Source: an uncultured Bacteroidia bacterium (GTDB lineage Bacteria; Bacteroidota; Bacteroidia; Bacteroidales; Prolixibacteraceae). Taken from it: a stretch of DNA of 49,719 bases. The notes under the pieces were generated by a model. It was not told the origin of the DNA and ran no database searches. It worked only from the letters and a program-made list of their open reading frames with translations. Positions 35,620 to 45,192 of the stretch are shown one piece after another; position 1 is the stretch's first letter; every line of letters begins with the position of its first letter. The stretch spans positions 1 through 49,719 of the forward strand of contig CAINLJ010000078.1 of the NCBI GenBank assembly GCA_903850335.1, read 5' to 3'. The translations under genes were made by a program, and so were the position numbers.

Positions 35620-36342
35620 ATGATTGAAATAATTCCTGCTATTGACATAATCGAAGGAAAGTGTGTGCGGCTAAGTCAGGGTGATTATAGACAAAAAACT
35701 ATTTATAATGAAAATCCTCTCGAGGTTGCAAAAATGTTTGAGAATGCAGGAATAAAGCGTTTGCACCTCGTTGACCTTGATGGTGCAAAAGCTCAACACA
35801 TTGTCAATCATGCCGTACTTGAGAAAATAGCTAAAAATACGTCACTTATTATTGATTTTGGTGGTGGATTGAAGTCTGAGGAAGATCTCGATATAGCGTT
35901 TAGTTCAGGAGCCTCAATGATTACCGGGGGAAGCATTGCAGTAAAATCGCCGGAAGTTTTGTTGAAATGGATAGGTAAATATGGTCCGGATAAGATTATT
36001 CTGGGAGCAGATGCCCGAAATGAAATGATAGCTGTGGCAGGATGGCAGGAGAGTTCAGACAGCGACATATTTACGTTTATCAGCAAATGGCACTCTTTAG
36101 GCATCAGGAAAATAATAAGTACAGATATTAGCCGGGATGGAATGTTGGAAGGTGCAGCAACCGACCTTTATAAAAAAATTCTCCTTGCTGTGCCGGATGC
36201 TTACCTCATCGCCAGTGGTGGTGTAAGTTCAATGGATGATATCCTTGAATTGCAAAATGCAGGAATTCCTGCAGTAATAACCGGAAAGGCGATCTATGAA
36301 GGACGCATTTCCATGGAAGATATTACCAGATTTATTAATTAA
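35620..36342 (+). CDS. hisA: ProFAR isomerase (1-(5-phosphoribosyl)-imidazolecarboxamide isomerase)
   Basis: A 240-aa (beta/alpha)8 barrel. The first catalytic loop [19 protein letters not shown] and the second [13 protein letters not shown] carry the paired Asp residues of HisA. The frame is open 12 bp upstream with a TTG start overlapping hisH, but ATG 35620 (MIEIIPAID) gives the family N-terminus. hisF starts 9 bp downstream. Confidence 0.96.
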   Translation: MIEIIPAIDIIEGKCVRLSQGDYRQKTIYNENPLEVAKMFENAGIKRLHLVDLDGAKAQHIVNHAVLEKIAKNTSLIIDFGGGLKSEEDLDIAFSSGASMITGGSIAVKSPEVLLKWIGKYGPDKIILGADARNEMIAVAGWQESSDSDIFTFISKWHSLGIRKIISTDISRDGMLEGAATDLYKKILLAVPDAYLIASGGVSSMDDILELQNAGIPAVITGKAIYEGRISMEDITRFIN

Positions 36343-36351
36343 GAATTAAAA

Positions 36352-37104
36352 ATGCTTGCGAAACGAATAATTCCATGCCTCGACATTCGCGACGGTCAGA
36401 CTGTCAAAGGGATAAATTTTGTGAATATAATCAATGTTGGTGATCCGGTTGAGTTAGGTAAGCTATATGCAGAACAGGGTGCAGATGAACTTGTATTTTT
36501 GGATATCACAGCTACGCATGAAGGCAGGAAAACATTTGTAGAACTTGTAAAGAAAATAGCTCAAAACCTGGATATTCCATTTACTGTAGGTGGAGGAATA
36601 AGTGAAATTAAAGACGCTGAGGCATTACTTGCAGCCGGAGCTGATAAGATCTCCATCAACTCTTCGGCAGTGAGAAACCCTAAACTTATTGATGATCTGG
36701 CACGTAATTTCGGGAGTCAGTTTGTTGTTGTTGCAATTGATGCTCGTGAAGCCAGTAATCACTGGACTGTTACCGTAAACGGGGGCCGGATTCCAACAGA
36801 AAAGGAGCTTTTCTCATGGGCAAAGGAGACTGAAGACCGAGGTGCCGGTGAGATTCTTTTTACTTCGATGAACCACGATGGTACTAAAAATGGTTTTGCC
36901 AATAAAGAACTGGCAAAATTGTCAGACAATTTAAGTATCCCGATTATTGCATCAGGAGGGGCTGGAAGCATGGAACACTTTGCCGAAGTATTTACTGAGG
37001 GTAAGGCAGATGCTGGCCTTGCAGCAAGTATTTTCCATTATCGCGAAATTGCCATTCCCGATCTAAAGAACTACCTTCGCGGACGCGGAATCAGTATCAG
37101 GTAA
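36352..37104 (+). CDS. hisF: Imidazole glycerol phosphate synthase, cyclase subunit
   Basis: A 250-aa barrel beginning [21 protein letters not shown] in part, with the catalytic Asp in PCLDIRDG and the second in [12 protein letters not shown]. It makes imidazole glycerol phosphate and AICAR using ammonia from HisH. AICAR returns to purine synthesis. hisIE follows after 78 bp. Confidence 0.97.
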   Translation: MLAKRIIPCLDIRDGQTVKGINFVNIINVGDPVELGKLYAEQGADELVFLDITATHEGRKTFVELVKKIAQNLDIPFTVGGGISEIKDAEALLAAGADKISINSSAVRNPKLIDDLARNFGSQFVVVAIDAREASNHWTVTVNGGRIPTEKELFSWAKETEDRGAGEILFTSMNHDGTKNGFANKELAKLSDNLSIPIIASGGAGSMEHFAEVFTEGKADAGLAASIFHYREIAIPDLKNYLRGRGISIR

Positions 37105-37182
37105 AATACAAATCAATTGTCATTCATCGACAGGCTGTTGATTTACATTCACATATCTAAAAGTATTAGGAGCTAAAAATAT

Positions 37183-37782
37183 ATGGAACTAAATTTCTCA
37201 AAATTGGAAGGAGGCCTGCTTCCTGCTATCATTCAGGATAATACAACAGGCAAGGTTTTGATGCTTGGGTTTATGAATCAGGAAGCTTATGAAAAAACAA
37301 TCTCCTCGAAGCTTGTTACTTTCCATAGCCGAACAAAAAACAGATTGTGGACCAAGGGTGAGGAATCCGGTAATTTCTTAAATGTTGTTTCCATTCAGGC
37401 TGATTGCGATCAGGATACCTTGCTTATTAAGGTCAATCCTGTTGGTCCGGTTTGTCATACAGGAACTGATACCTGCTGGGGCGATGAAAATAAGGTTGAC
37501 GACATCCTGTTTCTTAAACAATTACAGGATTTTATTGACAAACGTAAAATAGAAATGCCAAAGGGTTCGTATACCACATCGCTTTTTGAAGATGGTATTT
37601 CAAGGATGGCTCAAAAAGTAGGTGAAGAGGCAGTCGAAACTGTAATAGAAGCCATGGCAAATAACGATGAGAGACTACTTTATGAGGCTTCTGACCTCCT
37701 TTATCATCTTATCGTTCTGCTGGCCCACAAGGGTTATCGTATTGAAGATCTGGCTCGTGAACTTAAAAAAAGACATAAATAG
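37183..37782 (+). CDS. hisI: Bifunctional phosphoribosyl-AMP cyclohydrolase / phosphoribosyl-ATP pyrophosphatase
   Basis: A 199-aa HisIE fusion. HisI (about 1-105) has MLGFMNQEAYEKT, SRTKNRLWTKGEESGN and the metal site DCDQDTLL with CHTGTDTCW. HisE (about 110-199) has DGISRMAQKVGEEAVETVIEA and EASDLLYHLIVLLA. It catalyses steps 2 and 3 of histidine synthesis. Last pathway gene of the operon; a DUF1460 gene follows 39 bp later. Confidence 0.96.
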   Translation: MELNFSKLEGGLLPAIIQDNTTGKVLMLGFMNQEAYEKTISSKLVTFHSRTKNRLWTKGEESGNFLNVVSIQADCDQDTLLIKVNPVGPVCHTGTDTCWGDENKVDDILFLKQLQDFIDKRKIEMPKGSYTTSLFEDGISRMAQKVGEEAVETVIEAMANNDERLLYEASDLLYHLIVLLAHKGYRIEDLARELKKRHK

Positions 37783-37821
37783 GTGCCATACTCACTGTTA
37801 TTTTAGCGATTCGATATTAAA

Positions 37822-38685
37822 ATGTTTAGAAATAAATTATTCCCATTTCTGATTTTTATTTTATTTGCATTCCTGATTACTTCCATATCATTAGCCGCGA
37901 CAAGGATAGTTGTAACTGATCAGGACAAATTGCTTCTCAAGGAAAAACTTGACAAGTTTGCTGCTGACCGGAACCTCCCGACAGGTGCACTCATTCTGAA
38001 AATTGGTCTTGACTTCAGGGATACACCCTATGTGGCGAATACTTTGGATCGTGAAATTGAGGAGAACCTTGTTATAAATTTAAGGGAACTGGATTGCACT
38101 ACTTTTGTTGAAAATTGTCTGGCAATCGCACTAACTATTAAGAGTGATAAGCCGGATTTTGCGACCTTTTCTTCCTTGCTTCAGAAGATCAGATACCGAA
38201 ATGGTAACTTAAATGGTTATCCGAGCCGGCTGCACTATTTTAGTGAATGGATTACTGATAATGCAGCAAAAGGGTTTGTCAAAGATGTAACACAATTGGC
38301 AGGCGGATCGAAATACGCCATTGCGCTTAATTTCATGGGATCACATCCTGATCTTTATCCTCAGCTCAAGAGTAAACCTGTTCTGATTAAGGAAATCATA
38401 GAAGCAGAGAAACACATTTCGGGTACTACTTATTATTTTATCCCAAAGGAAAAGTTACCTAACCACGAAAACGCCCTCCATGACGGCGATATCATAGCCC
38501 TGACAACGAAAATTCCGGGACTCGATGTATCACATTTAGGTTTGATATTAAAAAAAGACCATAAAACCTATCTGCTTAATGCCTCCTCAATTCAAATGAA
38601 GGTTAGTATAACACCTCTCACTCTTAGGGAATACCTTAACAAATCAAAAAATGTATCGGGTATTTTTGTTATCAGAGCAAATTAA
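37822..38685 (+). CDS. Secreted DUF1460 family protein (NlpC/P60-like cysteine amidase)
   Basis: A 287-aa protein with an N-terminal signal peptide or anchor (hydrophobic 6-25). The catalytic Cys92 is in RELDCTTFVENCLA, the hallmark of DUF1460; a later His is in GLDVSHLGLILK. Characterised relatives are papain-fold peptidoglycan amidases or endopeptidases. It starts 39 bp after hisIE on the same strand, so it may be co-transcribed with the his operon, though no role in histidine synthesis is expected. A bidirectional terminator follows. Confidence 0.85.
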   Translation: MFRNKLFPFLIFILFAFLITSISLAATRIVVTDQDKLLLKEKLDKFAADRNLPTGALILKIGLDFRDTPYVANTLDREIEENLVINLRELDCTTFVENCLAIALTIKSDKPDFATFSSLLQKIRYRNGNLNGYPSRLHYFSEWITDNAAKGFVKDVTQLAGGSKYAIALNFMGSHPDLYPQLKSKPVLIKEIIEAEKHISGTTYYFIPKEKLPNHENALHDGDIIALTTKIPGLDVSHLGLILKKDHKTYLLNASSIQMKVSITPLTLREYLNKSKNVSGIFVIRAN

Positions 38686-38703
38686 TAAGTAGCTAATATA
38701 TTG

Positions 38704-38759
<56 letters not shown>

Positions 38760-38762
38760 CGG

Positions 38763-38804
38763 TAAATAATAAAGACCGGTTGAAAAACCGGTCTTTATTA
38801 TTTA
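38763..38804. terminator. Bidirectional intrinsic terminator between his/DUF1460 and gltD
   Basis: An 18-bp perfect stem (38764-38781 with 38786-38803, core AAAGACCGGTT / AACCGGTCTTT), 19 bp if 38763/38804 is counted, closed by a GAAA tetraloop. A-rich and T-rich arms make it work in both directions between the convergent genes. Confidence 0.9.
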
Positions 38805-38820
38805 TAATGGATTTGAAATT

Positions 38821-40236
38821 TTACTTCATAACATATTGATGAATCTTTTTGGCTGCATCGCGACCAGACCGAATAGCCCAAACCACAAGACTGGCTCCTC
38901 TTGTTGCATCACCGCCAACAAAAATTTTATCCATGTTTGTTGCATTTTCGATTGACTTAACATTTCCTCTTTCATCATATTCAACGCCAAGACTATCCAG
39001 TAGCCCTTTATGCACCGGAGATAAAAATCCCATGGAGAGAAGTACAAGATCGGCTTCAATGATCTCAAGCGAACCGGGAATCTCCTTCATTGTCATCCTT
39101 CCGTTTTCACTGACCCATTCAACTTTAACTACTTCAACACCTGCAAGAACACCATTTTTCCCAATAAACCGTTTGGTTGCAAGATTCCATCTTCTTTCAC
39201 AACCTTCGAGGTGCGAACTAGAGGTCCGCAAGGTATTAGGCCAGTAGGGCCAAGGATTATCACCAGTCCTCTTAAGAGGTGGTTTGGAGAGGATTTCAAT
39301 CTGAGTTACAGATAATGCTTTCTGCCTAATTGATGTACCAACACAATCAGATCCTGTATCTCCACCACCGATAACCAATACTTTTTTGTCCTTTGCACTT
39401 AGACGCTCCTTTTCCGGAACTTCGAGGCCACTTACAACCTTGTTCTGCTGACGTAGAAATTCCATTGCAAAATATATTCCCTTGAGGTCTCTGCCTTCTG
39501 CCGGCAGATCACGCGGTTCCATCGCTCCGCATGCCAGACAAATTGCATCATAGTCTTTTAGTACTTTTTCCGCAGAAATATCAATTCCAACTTTCGTATT
39601 GACCTGAAACTTGATCCCTTCTTTTTCAAAAAGATTTATTCTTCTGTCAATTATCGTTTTATTCAATTTAAAGTCCGGAATGCCATAACGTAATAGTCCC
39701 CCTACCTTATCATCCTGTTCAAATACAGTCACAGAATGTCCGGCTTTGTTAAGCAAATCAGCCGCAGATAATCCTGCAGGACCTGAGCCAATAACGGCAA
39801 TTTTCTTTCCGGATCTTTTTTCTGGGATCTGTTCAGTGACGTGGCCCATATCGAATGCTTTTTCGACAATGGAGCATTCGTTTTCACGGATAGTCACTGC
39901 TTCCTCGTGAATCGCAAGTACACACGACTTTTCGCATGGAGCGGGACAGACCCGGCCTGTAAATTCAGGGAAGCTGTTTGTTGCATTAAGCAGATCATAA
40001 GCCTCGTCCCATTTCCCGCGATAAACAGCATCCTGCCACTCAGGAATATTACTTTCAACCGGACAGGAGCTATGGCAAAAAGGTATTCCACAATCCATAC
40101 ACCGTGATGCCTGATCTTTACGATCATTTTCATTAAGTGTCTGTTCTACTTCACCATAGTCAAATATTCTCTCGTTAACGGGGCGATAACCGCTATCTTT
40201 CCTTTCTATTTCTATAAAACCTTTAGGATTTCCCAT
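38821..40236 (-). CDS. gltD: Glutamate synthase small subunit (NADPH)
   Basis: A 471-aa flavoprotein. N-terminal Cys motifs for Fe-S binding are CMDCGIPFCHSSCP (42-55) and CPAPCEKSC. The FAD site is VIGSGPAGLSAADLL and the NADPH site is VIGGGDTGSDC. It passes electrons from NADPH to GltB. It follows gltB by 48 bp on the minus strand and ends at the bidirectional terminator. Confidence 0.97.
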   Translation of the reverse strand: MGNPKGFIEIERKDSGYRPVNERIFDYGEVEQTLNENDRKDQASRCMDCGIPFCHSSCPVESNIPEWQDAVYRGKWDEAYDLLNATNSFPEFTGRVCPAPCEKSCVLAIHEEAVTIRENECSIVEKAFDMGHVTEQIPEKRSGKKIAVIGSGPAGLSAADLLNKAGHSVTVFEQDDKVGGLLRYGIPDFKLNKTIIDRRINLFEKEGIKFQVNTKVGIDISAEKVLKDYDAICLACGAMEPRDLPAEGRDLKGIYFAMEFLRQQNKVVSGLEVPEKERLSAKDKKVLVIGGGDTGSDCVGTSIRQKALSVTQIEILSKPPLKRTGDNPWPYWPNTLRTSSSHLEGCERRWNLATKRFIGKNGVLAGVEVVKVEWVSENGRMTMKEIPGSLEIIEADLVLLSMGFLSPVHKGLLDSLGVEYDERGNVKSIENATNMDKIFVGGDATRGASLVVWAIRSGRDAAKKIHQYVMK

Positions 40237-40284
40237 ATTTTTTACTTTAATCGTTGTTCGTGTTAAACGTTTCTACTTTAGTGA

Positions 40285-43200
40285 TTATTCTCTTCTGTCC
40301 GGCGCATCTTCAGCCATTTCGAGCTTGCGCATCACCTCTTTTAATTTCAGTTCGTTCAACACTTTTTTATATTCCAAAGGAATAACTTTTACAAATTTAG
40401 GTAAGTATTCTTCCCAGTTGGTGAGTATCTTTCCGGCCAGTGGACTCTGAGTAAACAGCAGGTGTTTACTGATAAGGTCCTGTAATTCGGAAATATCTGC
40501 CTTGTCTTCTACAGGGCCTAATTCAACTAATCCTGTGTTACAGAAATATTCAAAATCACCGTTTTCGTCAAGAACATAAGCGATACCTCCACTCATACCT
40601 GCTGCAAAGTTCCGGCCTGTAGTTCCAAGGACCACGGTACGCCCGCCGGTCATATACTCACAGCAATGGTCACCTGATCCTTCGACAACAGCTCTGGCAC
40701 CTGAGTTGCGGACGCAAAAACGTTCACCTGCCACCCCTTGTATAAACACATCACCACTTGTTGCACCGTATAAAGTTGTATTACCTACAATAATATTCTT
40801 GTCCGGAGCGAAGGTTGAACCTCTTGGAGGGACAACGATTATTTTACCTCCAGACAAACCTTTACCCAGATAATCATTGGAATCCCCTTCTAATCTGAAG
40901 GTTACTCCTTTGACGAGGAATGCTCCAAAGCTCTGTCCGGCAGTTCCATTAAATGTGCAATTGATTGTGTCCTTCGGTAATCCTTCTTCTCCGTAACGCT
41001 TCGAAATCTGCCCTGACAACATAGCCCCGACAGTACGCATTGCATTATGGATATTATAGGCAAGCCAGACTTTTTCGCCACTCTTGATCGCCTTGTTGGC
41101 ATCCCTGATCAATGAGTTATCGATCACATCATCAAGATTTTTGGTATTAGGATGTGTATTCCGGATAGGATATATCCTCGCTTCATCAGGGAGGTTCAGG
41201 AATTTGGATAAATCAACATTTTTCATCTTCCAGTTTGTAACATCCGGATTTTGCTCCAGCAGATCAACCCGGCCAACGAGGTCATCAAACGAACGGACGC
41301 CGATTTCTGCCATATATTCGCGGATCTCTTCGGCTATAAAAGTGAAATAATTAATTACATATTGTGAACGTCCAAGGAAACGTTTTCTAAGTGTTTTATT
41401 TTGGGTGGCAACGCCTGCAGGACAAGTGTTCAAATGGCATTTCCGCATCATTATACAACCTAACGAAATTAGTGCCCCGGTTGCGAACCCAAACTCTTCT
41501 GCCCCGAGCATTCCCATAATAACTACATCACGGCCTGTTTTTAACTGACCATCGACCTGAAGTTTTACACGGCCGCGGAGGTTATTCATTACAAGTGTCT
41601 GCTGTGTCTCAGCAATTCCGAACTCAGCAGGTAACCCTGCATGTTTGATTGAACTGGCTGGTGATGCACCTGTTCCACCCTCGCAACCACTTACAATGAT
41701 AATATCAGAAAATCCTTTGGCAACACCTGCTGCAATGGTTCCAACTCCCGATTCAGCCACTAATTTTACAGATACTTTGGCGTCAGGATTAACATTTTTC
41801 AAATCAAATATCAGCTGAGCTAAATCCTCGATAGAATAAATATCATGGTGAGGAGGTGGAGATATCAGTGTAATACCCGGAGTCGAATGTCTGAGCTTTG
41901 CAATAATTTTGTTGACCTTAAATCCAGGTAATTGTCCTCCTTCACCTGGTTTAGCGCCCTGAGCTATTTTAATTTGTAGTTCCTGGGCATTTATCAGGTA
42001 ATTATTTGTTACGCCAAAACGACCCGAGGCGATTTGTTTTATTTTTGAGTTTCTGTCGGTGCCAAAACGGCTGGCATCCTCGCCCCCTTCTCCTGTATTA
42101 CTTCTGCCACCAATTGTGTTCATGGCAACAGCAATTGCCTCATGTGCCTCCTTAGATATTGATCCATAAGACATTGCGCCAGTGACAAAACGCTTCATGA
42201 TTTCCGAAGCCGGTTCAACTTCATCAAGTGAAATCGGATTCCTCTTCCATTTTAATGCACCCCGGATGAAGGCTGGTTGAGCTGTTTGCTCATCAACAAG
42301 CTTGCTGAATTTCTTGTAAACCTGGTAATCTTCAGATTTTGTTGCCCACTGCAAAAGTGCTACACTCTGCGGATTCCATGCATGAAACTCGCCACGGTTC
42401 CGGTAATGATATTCACCAACGGTTGAGAAGGAAACTTTCTTTGGCTGATCATTATAGGCATCGGCATGGAATAACATTGCCTCATGGAAGATCTCTTCGT
42501 AACCAACACCGCCAATGCGCGATGGAGTACCTTTGAAATAATTTTCAATCAGTTCGTCACTTACACCTACAGCTTCAAAAAGCTGAGATCCATGGTAAGA
42601 CCGAAGAGTCGAAATTCCCATCTTGGACAGGATCTTGAGAAGTCCTTTGTCAATAGATTTGATATAATTTTTGCGGGCTTCGTAGTAAGGGATTTTGATC
42701 TCACCTTCACCTACAAGGTAATCGATGGCTGCAAAAGCCAGATAAGGATTTACAACGCTGGCACCATAACCTAGTAACAAAGCAAAATGCATGATCTCAC
42801 GAGGTTCGGCACTCTCAACGATAATTCCAACCTGCATTCGTTTCTTATTCTTGATAAGATGGTGATGGACTGCAGCAACCGACAGGAGAGATGGAATTGG
42901 AACCATATCCTCCGAGACATTCCTGTCAGTAAGGATAATAAAATTCTGGTGGTCATCAACAGCTTTCTCAGCACTTTCAAGCATTGCCTTGAAGGCTTTT
43001 TTGAACCCTTCAACACCTTCTTTTACAGGGAAGAGCATCGGTATAGTGGCATGACTAAAGGTCTCATGTTTTAAATCCTTAATCTTGCCAAGGTCCGTGT
43101 TTGTTATTATCGGGCTATCAAATTTTATCAGTTTACAATGGTCAGGTGTCGCATCAAGGATATTGCTGCTTAACGAACCGATATAATTTGTTAACGACAT

Positions 43201-44802
43201 GACCAAACCCTCCCGGATTGGATCGATTGGCGGATTTGTTACCTGAGCAAATAACTGCCGGAAATAGCTGAAAAAACGTTTCGGCTTTTCAGAGAACACA
43301 GCAAGTGGAGTATCGTTCCCCATAGAACTTGTAGGTTCCTGAGCTGTTTCTGCCATCTCCTTGATGATGATCATCATCTCTTCCTTACTGTACCCAAAAA
43401 CTTTGGAGTAAGGTCCGAACTCATCGCCCATATTTGACGGGACATCTTGCTTGACTTTTATTTTCTCAAGTTCTAATCTGTTTTCTTTTAGCCAGTTAAC
43501 ATACGGGTTTTGACGACTTAGCTGGGCCTTCACCTCATTATCAGGAATAATAATGCCTAAATGTGTATCAACAAGTAATAATTTACCTGGTCTTAACCGG
43601 CCTTTTTCTTTGATATCTTCTGCTGGAAATACCTGCACTCCAACTTCAGAACCCATAACGATCATGTCGTTTTTTGTGATCACATACCTGGAGGGGCGGA
43701 GGCCGCTTCTGTCGAGCGTGCCACCAATGTAACGTCCATCGGAGAATACCATAGATGCCGGTCCGTCCCATGGTTCCATGATCGTTGAATGATATTCGTA
43801 GAAGGCCTTGAGGCTCTCGGGTATAGGATTTTTCTCGTTAAATGATTCAGGGATAAGCATACACAATGAATGTGGCATACTTCGTCCGGTCATGTGCAGA
43901 AATTCAAGGGTGTTATCAAATGAAGCTGAGTCAGATTTCCCGGGTTCGATTATCGGGAACAATTTGTCCAGTTCGTCTCCGAACTGATCGGACTGCAGCA
44001 GAGATTCGCGTGCGTGCATCCATTGACGGTTACCCTTTATTGTATTTATTTCCCCGTTATGAGCTATCATCCTGAACGGTTGGGCAAGGCTCCAGGTAGG
44101 GAAAGTATTCGTACTGAAACGGGAATGAACCAATGCTATAGCACTAGTCATCAGTGGATTTGTGAGATCTTTAAAGTAATCTCTCAACTGTCCAGGGGTA
44201 AACATTCCTTTATAGATGAGAATCCTGCTTGAGAAGCTTGGGAGATAAAATGCATCTTTATCAGCTAGCTGCGACTCTCTCACCACACGTTCTGCCTGTT
44301 TGCGGGCAAGGTAAAGTTTACGCTCCAGAATATCCTGCTCATAATTACCCCTGACGAATATTTGACGGATCAAAGGTTCTGATCGCCTGGCTATTTCACC
44401 AATTACAGAATTATCAACAGCAACATCACGCCAGGTTATCAACGTTAGTCCTTCAGCCTCTACATAACGATTGAGCACCTCTATACAATAAGCAGACTCT
44501 TCCTCATCCCTGGGTAAAAACACCAGTCCAGTGCCATACTTGCCTGCTTCGGGGACTGGAATTTTCAGTGAGACATAAAAATCATGAGGCAGCTGCATCA
44601 GGATACCGGCACCATCACCTGTTTTATTATCGGAGCTTGTTGCTCCCCGGTGATCCATATTCAGGAGAACAGTAAGTCCGCGCTGAATTATATCATGCGA
44701 CTTTTGTCCCTTTATATGGGCTACAAATCCGATCCCACAGGCATCATGTTCATTGCTGGGATCATAAAGCCCTTGAGCTTTTGGAAAACTATTTGATTCC
44801 AT
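40285..44802 (-). CDS. gltB: Glutamate synthase large subunit
   Basis: A 1505-aa enzyme. A 21-residue propeptide ends before Cys22 in HDACGIGFVAH, the N-terminal nucleophile of the class II amidotransferase domain (22-about 430). The central domain, the FMN-binding synthase domain (about 840-1200, with GEGGEDASRFGT and PPPHHDIYSIEDL) and the 3Fe-4S Cys set in CIMMRKCHLNTCPAG follow, and the GXGXG beta-helix domain (from about 1250, with MTGGRTVVLGTTGRNF) ends the protein. It converts glutamine and 2-oxoglutarate to two glutamates. First gene of gltBD. Confidence 0.98.
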   Translation of the reverse strand: MESNSFPKAQGLYDPSNEHDACGIGFVAHIKGQKSHDIIQRGLTVLLNMDHRGATSSDNKTGDGAGILMQLPHDFYVSLKIPVPEAGKYGTGLVFLPRDEEESAYCIEVLNRYVEAEGLTLITWRDVAVDNSVIGEIARRSEPLIRQIFVRGNYEQDILERKLYLARKQAERVVRESQLADKDAFYLPSFSSRILIYKGMFTPGQLRDYFKDLTNPLMTSAIALVHSRFSTNTFPTWSLAQPFRMIAHNGEINTIKGNRQWMHARESLLQSDQFGDELDKLFPIIEPGKSDSASFDNTLEFLHMTGRSMPHSLCMLIPESFNEKNPIPESLKAFYEYHSTIMEPWDGPASMVFSDGRYIGGTLDRSGLRPSRYVITKNDMIVMGSEVGVQVFPAEDIKEKGRLRPGKLLLVDTHLGIIIPDNEVKAQLSRQNPYVNWLKENRLELEKIKVKQDVPSNMGDEFGPYSKVFGYSKEEMMIIIKEMAETAQEPTSSMGNDTPLAVFSEKPKRFFSYFRQLFAQVTNPPIDPIREGLVMSLTNYIGSLSSNILDATPDHCKLIKFDSPIITNTDLGKIKDLKHETFSHATIPMLFPVKEGVEGFKKAFKAMLESAEKAVDDHQNFIILTDRNVSEDMVPIPSLLSVAAVHHHLIKNKKRMQVGIIVESAEPREIMHFALLLGYGASVVNPYLAFAAIDYLVGEGEIKIPYYEARKNYIKSIDKGLLKILSKMGISTLRSYHGSQLFEAVGVSDELIENYFKGTPSRIGGVGYEEIFHEAMLFHADAYNDQPKKVSFSTVGEYHYRNRGEFHAWNPQSVALLQWATKSEDYQVYKKFSKLVDEQTAQPAFIRGALKWKRNPISLDEVEPASEIMKRFVTGAMSYGSISKEAHEAIAVAMNTIGGRSNTGEGGEDASRFGTDRNSKIKQIASGRFGVTNNYLINAQELQIKIAQGAKPGEGGQLPGFKVNKIIAKLRHSTPGITLISPPPHHDIYSIEDLAQLIFDLKNVNPDAKVSVKLVAESGVGTIAAGVAKGFSDIIIVSGCEGGTGASPASSIKHAGLPAEFGIAETQQTLVMNNLRGRVKLQVDGQLKTGRDVVIMGMLGAEEFGFATGALISLGCIMMRKCHLNTCPAGVATQNKTLRKRFLGRSQYVINYFTFIAEEIREYMAEIGVRSFDDLVGRVDLLEQNPDVTNWKMKNVDLSKFLNLPDEARIYPIRNTHPNTKNLDDVIDNSLIRDANKAIKSGEKVWLAYNIHNAMRTVGAMLSGQISKRYGEEGLPKDTINCTFNGTAGQSFGAFLVKGVTFRLEGDSNDYLGKGLSGGKIIVVPPRGSTFAPDKNIIVGNTTLYGATSGDVFIQGVAGERFCVRNSGARAVVEGSGDHCCEYMTGGRTVVLGTTGRNFAAGMSGGIAYVLDENGDFEYFCNTGLVELGPVEDKADISELQDLISKHLLFTQSPLAGKILTNWEEYLPKFVKVIPLEYKKVLNELKLKEVMRKLEMAEDAPDRRE

Positions 44803-45192
44803 GTACTATAAAATTATCAAACCATCCTACCATCAATCCGATAGGAACCGTTTATTATTATCTGTTGGTAATTTCTCCGTAAATAGCGATAATCTGTAAC
44901 AAATTGAAAGTAAATATCAGCTATTTTTTAAAATCTAACATCAAAAATACAAAATTTACTTTAAAAATCCACTAATCAATATTGCAGTAACAGACAATTT
45001 TAAGCTCTCTGACTTTCGATTTCCCCGCTCGTGTGAGTAAAGTCCTTAATAATCAGCGTTCTGCATTCAGATATTAAATAATCATTAAATGTCGTTTAGC
45101 TATATTTCTTAGCTAATTTTCGGCAAATTGAAATCAACCGGTGCGATTTTAAGACTCTTTATCTGAATTGGAACGTTTGATCCTTCCACATG
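44803..45192 (-). promoter_or_regulatory. Upstream region of gltB
   Basis: 390 bp between the argH stop and the gltB ATG, with no ORF. A minus-strand TATTTTTG (44942-44949) fits a -7 box and would start transcription near 44935, about 130 nt before gltB, but no TTG sits at the right distance. A direct repeat TTAGCTA (45096-45102, 45109-45115) is present. I see no clear terminator for argH and no riboswitch. Confidence 0.4.
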
